Of a stretch of DNA of 64,000 nt, positions 58,817 through 64,000 are shown one piece after another. The position numbers and the translations under genes were made by a program. The number at the start of each line of letters is the position of its first letter. The first letter of the stretch is position 1. The stretch is from Parelaphostrongylus tenuis. Its lineage: Eukaryota; Nematoda; Chromadorea; Rhabditida; Metastrongylidae. The stretch lies in the NCBI GenBank assembly GCA_019055375.1, contig JAHQIW010000424.1:57255-121254 (forward strand), read 5' to 3'. Under the pieces are notes generated by a model that ran no database searches, was not told the origin of the DNA, and saw only the letters and a list, made by a program, of their open reading frames with translations.

Positions 58817-60044
58817 AGCGGCACTGATGAAGCGGGTGGTATTGCCGAAACTACTTATGCCACTGACGTATCAATCTCGAAAAGGCTTTAAACGTTCTCA
58901 TAATGCAAATAGCACTTTTGTTCTTTAAAATTTGTTTCACCAACTGGGCAGGTCATCAGCCATTTAGGAAAAATAAACATAGTGGTGGGAATTCTTGCCT
59001 ACAACTCACTCTTTGTGCAGTCCAACATTATCTGTATCCCTCATTGTTTTTAAGCACACAGGATACTTAAACACAATCACGCAACCACGGCGTTATACCA
59101 GCAGTGGAGGTTGCTACTAAGAATAGGAGAACTACTTTAATAGGTTCTCTAAATTACATTCGTAAGTTTGTTGATTTGTTATGGGCAGTTATAGTGTTAT
59201 ATTTCGACAAAAATGCTTCACGACTGGGAAAAAAGCCTATTGCAAGTTATAGAGTTAATTTATTGATTTTCTCCCAAATACCAACGGTTCTAGTTAGTGG
59301 ATTGATTGCTTTGATGTCAAGCTTTATAAAGACAGCTGCGCTCTGGAGAAAAAGACAATCCTTTGTACAGAAACTTTCAGTTTCTGATATTAAGCTATTT
59401 TATTTCTTCAAAGACCAGATAAAATAAAATGTATAAGAAAAAGTAATTTAAGTTTTCATTAATTCCATGAAAATTACATATAGAATAACGAATGAGCTAC
59501 TGATAAACCACCGAATTCAGATGATTTCCTGGTATTCTCACTGAGAATTGAACCTAATACCAAAGCAAAAAGTAGCTGTCTACTGCATTTTTGGAAGATA
59601 CCTACCCGCATCTTGTAACACCTCTCTCGAGAATCCAGAACGATTGTGAATGAGTATCCTAGAACACTTTGAAACCCGTTTCTTTAGTCTTTTCCAGGAA
59701 TCGCTCAACCATATCATTTGTTATAGGTCAACTCTTTGAGATATACGTAAGGATTAGTACTATTCCCTGTGATAGCAGATCAAAGAAGTCCCGACAGATT
59801 TATCCGGTTGGTGATGGCGGAAGCAAATCGAAGAAATTATGTTTGGCTTCATTTATGGTATTTACTCAAGGCTCAAGAAACAATAGTGCTCATAAAAACT
59901 CATTAATCATGTTTCCAGCTTATTTCCGTCTACCCAAATATTCTACTTTCAAGTTGGCTGTTTAGAACAAAGCTTTTGGCGAGAATTAACAATACTGACT
60001 TGATGCATGGCAGGCCTTCCCAAATCATTTAGGCTAGACATTCA

Positions 60045-60214
60045 GTGTTCTGATTTCTTCACGAAAGGCATAGAAGAAAGGTATGATGCTCAGCGATTCC
60101 CTAGAGCGAGGAGGACCCACTGGGCTACTCTTACACCTATGGGAAAGATGGAAGTCTTGCTGGTACCAGCTCGATCACTCGACGATCAGCGAGACGACAG
60201 GTGATACTGGTGAT
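60045..60214 (+). mobile_element. RTE 3' stub with target-site duplication
   Basis: 170 bp of the RTE 3' end: FTKGIEERYDAQRFPRARRT, HWATL, RDDR and stop, then the GTGATACTGGTGATAC tail. It is flanked by ACATTCA on both sides (60,038-60,044; 60,215-60,221). The paralogous sites at about 14,850 and 44,050 are uninterrupted (tacattcaataatc at 44,051), so the pre-insertion sequence is visible. Confidence 0.92.
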
Positions 60215-60639
60215 ACATTCAATTATTTCCATGATGCTATGAGTGGAATCGAAGCCATAGGCGAATACCTAAGGATTTTCAACGCCGAGCGATTTGACGT
60301 TTTGTCCTTTAACCGTTCCGGACGGCGTGAGCCTTCGAAAAATCGATATCTCTTGAAAGTACTGTATTTTTTCAATTTTTTTACTGTAGTTTCGGACCTC
60401 AACATTCTTCAAGTTTGCGAAAGTCATTACTAGACATAAACATAAAGATAAAGTGGTCATTAACAAACAAAGTGCGATATAACACCATCTAAGGGACACA
60501 AATACAACACAAAATAGGATGTACACAAAATACAACGTGCACTACTTTACTCCCAAGCATGAAAACATCGTTTGCAAAACACCTTGGTCCACAACAAACC
60601 GATGAATCCACTCCAGCTTTAGTTTCAATAATCTAACAT

Positions 60640-60965
60640 TTTTTCGTTTCGAGTGTTTTCTTAAGACCACAGCTCAAATTTCAATATGCCACAAAATCAT
60701 TTTTGAGCCATGCATGTCGTGTGGTCTGTTAATAAAAGGGCTGACTTATAGAACCCGATACACGTGTTTCGACCTTGCAGTCTCGTCAGTCGGGCAGTTA
60801 CCCTTTCTCGTCTTTTGCTAATCTCTGTGAGTGCCCCTTACCCATACTAAGAGTTAGCGATGACTGAACGTTTTACATTCTATGTCCAGTGAAATTATCA
60901 CCGAACACAGAGTGTTGTGCACACGATTGCTCGTGGCTAGTATATTCAATACATCTTATCTTTAA
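60640..60965. repeat. Foldback element FB1, half element
   Basis: 'cgtttcgagtgttttcttaa', 'gaccacagctcaaatttcaa', 'gactcgtcagtcgggcag'-type sequence, 'agagttagcgatgact', and 'gattgctcgtggctag' at the end. It is a reverse-oriented relative of 49,320-49,610. It inserted between the copy D upstream region and exon 1, next to a TA tract. Confidence 0.85.
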
Positions 60966-60967
60966 CC

Positions 60968-61003
60968 ATACCATATATTATATATATTATATATATATAT
61001 CTT
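60968..61003. repeat. TA dinucleotide tract
   Basis: About 36 bp of TA-rich alternating sequence next to FB1. A TA tract also abuts the FB1 fragment at 45,480-45,565. Confidence 0.9.
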
Positions 61004-61230
61004 TATCTGACGATTTTTTTCCGTCTGAAGAGTTTGCACTTTCCAAAATTCAGTGAATTTCTATTGGTTTTATAATAACCCGGCCACATAAAGAGTTGCA
61101 CAGCTGGTTCATTCAGTAATATCACTCATGCCGATGTTATTCTTGTTCAACTAACTATAGAATGTGAAAAGACGATATAAAAGTTCTTCCTGGTTCGTTT
61201 GCGTTTCAGTTGTCAATCCAAATCGTTTGA

Positions 61231-61353
61231 ATGTTCAATAATCTTTCAGAACGCTTTGCGCTTTTTGTCGCGTTGATGATGCTACTCTCGGAATCTTTGA
61301 GAGGAGATATTGTTGACTTGAATTGCACAGAATATTTTGGTGGGAAATTAAAG
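61231..61353 (+). pseudogene. Orphan exon 1 of ShKT gene copy D
   Basis: 41 codons, phase 0, ending at a GTGTGC donor. A hydrophobic signal-like segment (FALFVALMMLLSESLRG) is followed by DIVDLNCTEYFGGK, matching exon 1 of copies A and C. The ATG used in copy A is ACG here; the upstream ATG at 61,231 lies 5' of the conserved ATCTTTCAG acceptor. The next exons of this copy lie on the other strand at 58.3-55.7 kb, so it cannot be cis-spliced to them. Confidence 0.65.
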
Positions 61354-61789
61354 GTGTGCTTTCCTCTGTCACGATCGATTCTTTCCAATGTAGGAATTAT
61401 TGGCACAAAAGCTTGCCAAATGGAAAAGGACCATCCTTGACTTCTAGTCCCAATCCTCTCAAGATGATATTTGTCCTCAAAATTTCAGAAAATTTTCTCA
61501 AATTATGATGGTGTCTCGGAGCACTCCTTTGCTGTTCTCTTCGAGCTTCACATAGCTCCTTAGTTAAAAGAACACACAAACATCCTATCCTATTGATTTT
61601 TTTTAAGTTACATTCAAGAAGTCTTTTCTAGGTTAGGTCATTTTAGTACACGTGATTGAATTAGCTGAGTTCACAAATTATTACGAATAAGTCAGATAAC
61701 GAGCAATTGATAAGATACGATGTTGAAATTGCTTATCCACAACTTTCACCAGACACACCTAATGTCACATGTGGATTACCGATAATGAA

Positions 61790-63071
61790 GAGAAGCAACG
61801 ACTATCAATGAAAAATCGTCATCAAACAACATCCGTCTTGTATACAAAACACCGTCGAAAAAGGTTACTTCATTTGAGCGGTGCTTTGGTAAATCACATT
61901 CAGTTTGGTATGGCAACAGAAAACTACATCACATTGTTGAAAGACTGCCAAATAGCGACTTGAATTAGTCAGGTCCGATGAAGACGAAGACTTCAAAAGG
62001 TTGTCCAGTCGAAAGCTTCTATAAATTTGAGCTACAAAAATTTTGCTTCTTGCAGTGCTGTGATGGTGTAGCTATGTTTCAAGGGGAGAACAGAGCGGGT
62101 GCCTTCGAAATATAGTGAGAACAGCGTTCACAGCATGACAATATGTGTTCAACTCCAACTTGAGACTTGAAGTTTATTACATCACTCAGCATCTTTGAAT
62201 ATCGCCTTTATCCTTCCCTCGTGTCAGCTAAATCGCAAAAAAGCAACCTCTGTGTGGCCAGGTTTTTTTGAGGAACATTGTCCTGAAAACTAGGGTTGTA
62301 AATGAAGTTAGGCGTCTCATATCAGAGAACATATCATATTTTTTGAGTGGAACTAAAACTCGCTACTGTGTTTTCCCCCCTAGGAACTGCCACTTAACAA
62401 GTAGTGCACTTTGTTTGGCGATGATGAGTGTTTTACTGACAGTGAAGCGTTAAGTCGATTAGTGATGAAGGTTTACAAAGAATTACTAGTAGCAGTGGCA
62501 TTAACATATCACATATTTGTTGAAAATCTTCATGCAACCGTAGTGTATGAAGAACCACTTATGACTGTGTTTCATACCTTTATTTCGAGTGTTTTTTAAG
62601 ACCAACGCTCAAATTTCAATACATCCTTTCATTATTATTTAAGCCAACATGTCATGTGGTCTGGTGACACTATGAGTTTTTTATATTCATGGAATTTTTT
62701 TTCCGTAATTTTATGACACTAAAATTTTTCGCGCATCGTTATGATGTCCAAATAATACTAGCTGCAATAAGTCAGGAGCATGAGCAATTATCCAGCAATG
62801 CTTACTGAGAAGTGAAATACGAATGGGGAATTTAGTGATTGTCGGAGGTGGTTCATAATGGGATTAGAAGTAGCAGAAATGAGATCAGCCACTACCACTG
62901 CGCCATTAGGTTGGTGTGAATGTAACTTCGGTTTCAAACTGTGCTAAAGCGGCAGTGATCTTTAATTTGCTCCAAATGGCCAAGAATGGTTATATTGTTG
63001 ACTTTGAGTTTTCTGCAACATCTCGTATAGTGTAAAGACGATCAGCTTCGATGACTGCTTTCAATAATTTG
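61790..63071 (-). repeat. Segmental duplication block X, minus copy
   Basis: Reverse complement of 37,190-38,770, minus most of the foldback element. Matching strings are 'cattcagtttggtatggcaa' (61,899), 'tcatatcagagaacatatca' (62,318), 'aactgccact' (62,386) and 'cgcgcatcgttatgatgtcc' (62,731). A truncated mariner end lies in its right part. Confidence 0.85.
62906..63071 (-). mobile_element. Truncated mariner end within block X
   Basis: Minus-strand copy of the right part of the element at 36,834-37,382. It has the terminus TTAGGTTGGTGTGAATGTAA (plus, 62,906), and the minus frame holds AVIEADRLYTIRDVAEN. It is cut by the purine-rich tract at about 63,072. Confidence 0.75.
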
Positions 63072-63840
63072 GGAGGGCGGGAGGAAGGAAGGAAAAAGCA
63101 AAAGAGGCGTGAGGGAACAAGAGGCGGGAAAAAAGGGAAGGAAGGAGAGAAAGCGGAAGGAACTGGGAAAAAAAAGGACAAAACGGCAGGATAGAGAGGA
63201 AGCGTTTCGAATGAGTGAGCATATGGGAAGAGGGGAACGAGAAAGAAAGAGAACGCAGATAAACCACCACTTAGTGAAGGGAGGAAGGGTGTGGGACATC
63301 GAGAAGACAAAGGCGGAGAGCATAGTGCGGACGAGTAGAGTGGGAGGGAGAATAATGAGAGTCAAAGACTCAAAGCGAACAAAAATAACAAGAAAGGAGA
63401 GGGCCGAAGGAAAAAGATCGAAAGTATACACGGAGAAGAGGTTGGAGAAAGGTGGGGAGAGGGGGGAAAGGAGAGAGGAAAGGTAGGAAACAGGATGGGA
63501 GGAAGGAAGAGGTGGGCAATACAACCAGTGCTAAGAGAAGAAGAGAAAAAAAGAGGAGGTAGTGAAGATGGGAAAAAGGAAGTGAGGAAAAAAACAAAGC
63601 GAAGAAAAAAAAAAGGAAAGGGGATAAGAGAAAAAGAGGGAGGGCTAGAGTGCGGGAGAGGGGTGGGAGGAAGGAAGTAGGAGAAAGGGGAAGGGAGGAA
63701 AGAAAGGGGTGAAGAGAGAGGGAGAGAGGAAAGAAACGAACGAAAGAGAGTGTGGGAGAAAGAAAGGAAGGGGAGGGAAAGGGCGGGGGGACTACAAAGA
63801 AGGAAAAGAGAGGGAAAAGAAAGAAGGCGAAAACGAAAAG
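63072..63840. repeat. Purine-only (GA-rich) low-complexity tract
   Basis: Nearly all A and G on the plus strand for about 770 bp, with few C or T. The long open frames on both strands (Arg/Lys/Glu/Gly on plus; Phe/Leu/Ser/Pro on minus) are composition artefacts. Such mirror-like polypurine DNA can form triplexes, and it also disturbs sequencing and assembly. Confidence 0.95.
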
Positions 63841-64000
63841 GGACCAACTTCATAGCTTTAACCCCCCAAAAATCTTTTTTTCAAATCCTAAAAGAAAAAA
63901 CACAGAGCGGGGTTGATTGGGACAGTTGGTGTTGTGTTGCCCCCTATTAAAAGCGGCCGCGCTCAGGTTGAACGTCGCCTGAGCCACCGCCCCCCCCCCC
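63841..64000. other. Atypical terminal sequence, probable contig end
   Basis: Composition changes abruptly: 'gcggccgcgctcagg', a 7-bp hairpin stem GCTCAGG/CCTGAGC around a 10-nt loop, and a final run of ten C. It looks unlike the rest of the window and could be assembly or adapter-type artefact at a scaffold end. Confidence 0.5.

Larger units (their letters stand above)
55700..58820 (-). repeat. Segmental duplication, copy D block, 3' part (inverted)
   Basis: Reverse-complement relative of about 15,940-19,090. It carries ShKT exons 2-5, the FB1 insertion and the string 'gaggcgggcgagaccgccaa' near 57,450. It meets the plus-strand 5' part at about 58,820. The junction string 'ttgataagatacgatgttgaa' (minus, 58,795-58,815) also occurs at 61,709-61,729 on the plus strand. 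Confidence 0.8.
58820..61785 (+). repeat. Segmental duplication, copy D block, 5' part
   Basis: Plus-strand relative of about 13,440-16,010, with copy C's 43.1-44.9 kb as a more distant match. It holds the upstream region and exon 1 of copy D. Relative to exons 2-5 it is inverted. It ends with 'tccacaactttcaccagaca' (61,736), which is also present just inside the 58.8-kb junction on the minus strand. Confidence 0.8.

Noticed and set aside
62990..63950. Long Arg/Lys/Glu frames (+) and Phe/Ser/Pro frames (-), up to 163 codons
   Set aside because: Purine-only composition makes stops rare; no domain or splice context.

Overview
The window is AT-rich, intron-containing eukaryotic DNA with no rRNA, operons or bacterial signals. 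It most likely comes from a strongylid (hookworm-like) nematode, and its right edge looks like a contig end. Four things support this. Introns have TTTCAG acceptors and GTAAG/GTTTG donors. One small secreted-protein gene has introns of 70 and 193 bp. Gene remnants encode secreted ShKT-type six-cysteine domains, a family greatly expanded in nematodes. The LINEs and mariner elements are of types common in strongylid genomes. The species assignment is inference.

Coding content is sparse. The best gene is at 27,226-27,821 (+): three phase-0 exons with a signal peptide and the motif DAGLYSSPD. A broken paralogue lies at 5,214-5,599 (-). The most interesting content is a decayed cluster of ShKT-domain genes: copy A (15,509-19,088, +), copy C (44,433-46,153, +) and copy D, whose exons 2-5 lie on the minus strand (58,302-55,733) while its exon 1 sits on the plus strand at 61,231-61,353. 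Every copy carries stops, frameshifts or lost splice sites. The copies are embedded in diverged segmental duplications (about 12.76-19.1 kb, 42.9-46.2 kb and 55.7-61.8 kb). A separate block, 37.2-38.77 kb, is repeated in inverted orientation at 61.8-63.07 kb.

Mobile DNA fills much of the rest. There is a near-full-length RTE-type LINE (28,069-31,401), a 5'-truncated RTE with a 534-codon RT reading frame (50,851-53,441), a 170-bp RTE 3' stub (60,045-60,214) and a remnant of a second RTE lineage (31,425-31,915, -). Tc1/mariner remnants lie at 11,109-12,382, 19,354-19,830, 23,758-24,110, 36,834-37,382, 50,100-50,671, 53,535-54,817 and 62,906-63,071. Two tRNA-derived SINE families and two foldback (long inverted repeat) families are dispersed through the window.

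Simple repeats include a 400-bp ATCACT-type array (1.66-2.06 kb), a TATG array (49.7 kb), TA tracts and a degenerate 38-bp minisatellite (39.86-40.08 kb). The right end is an almost pure purine tract (63,072-63,840) followed by 160 bp of atypical, C-terminated sequence. The parts do not form a pathway; the window is best read as a repeat-rich, rearranging locus of secreted-protein genes in decay.
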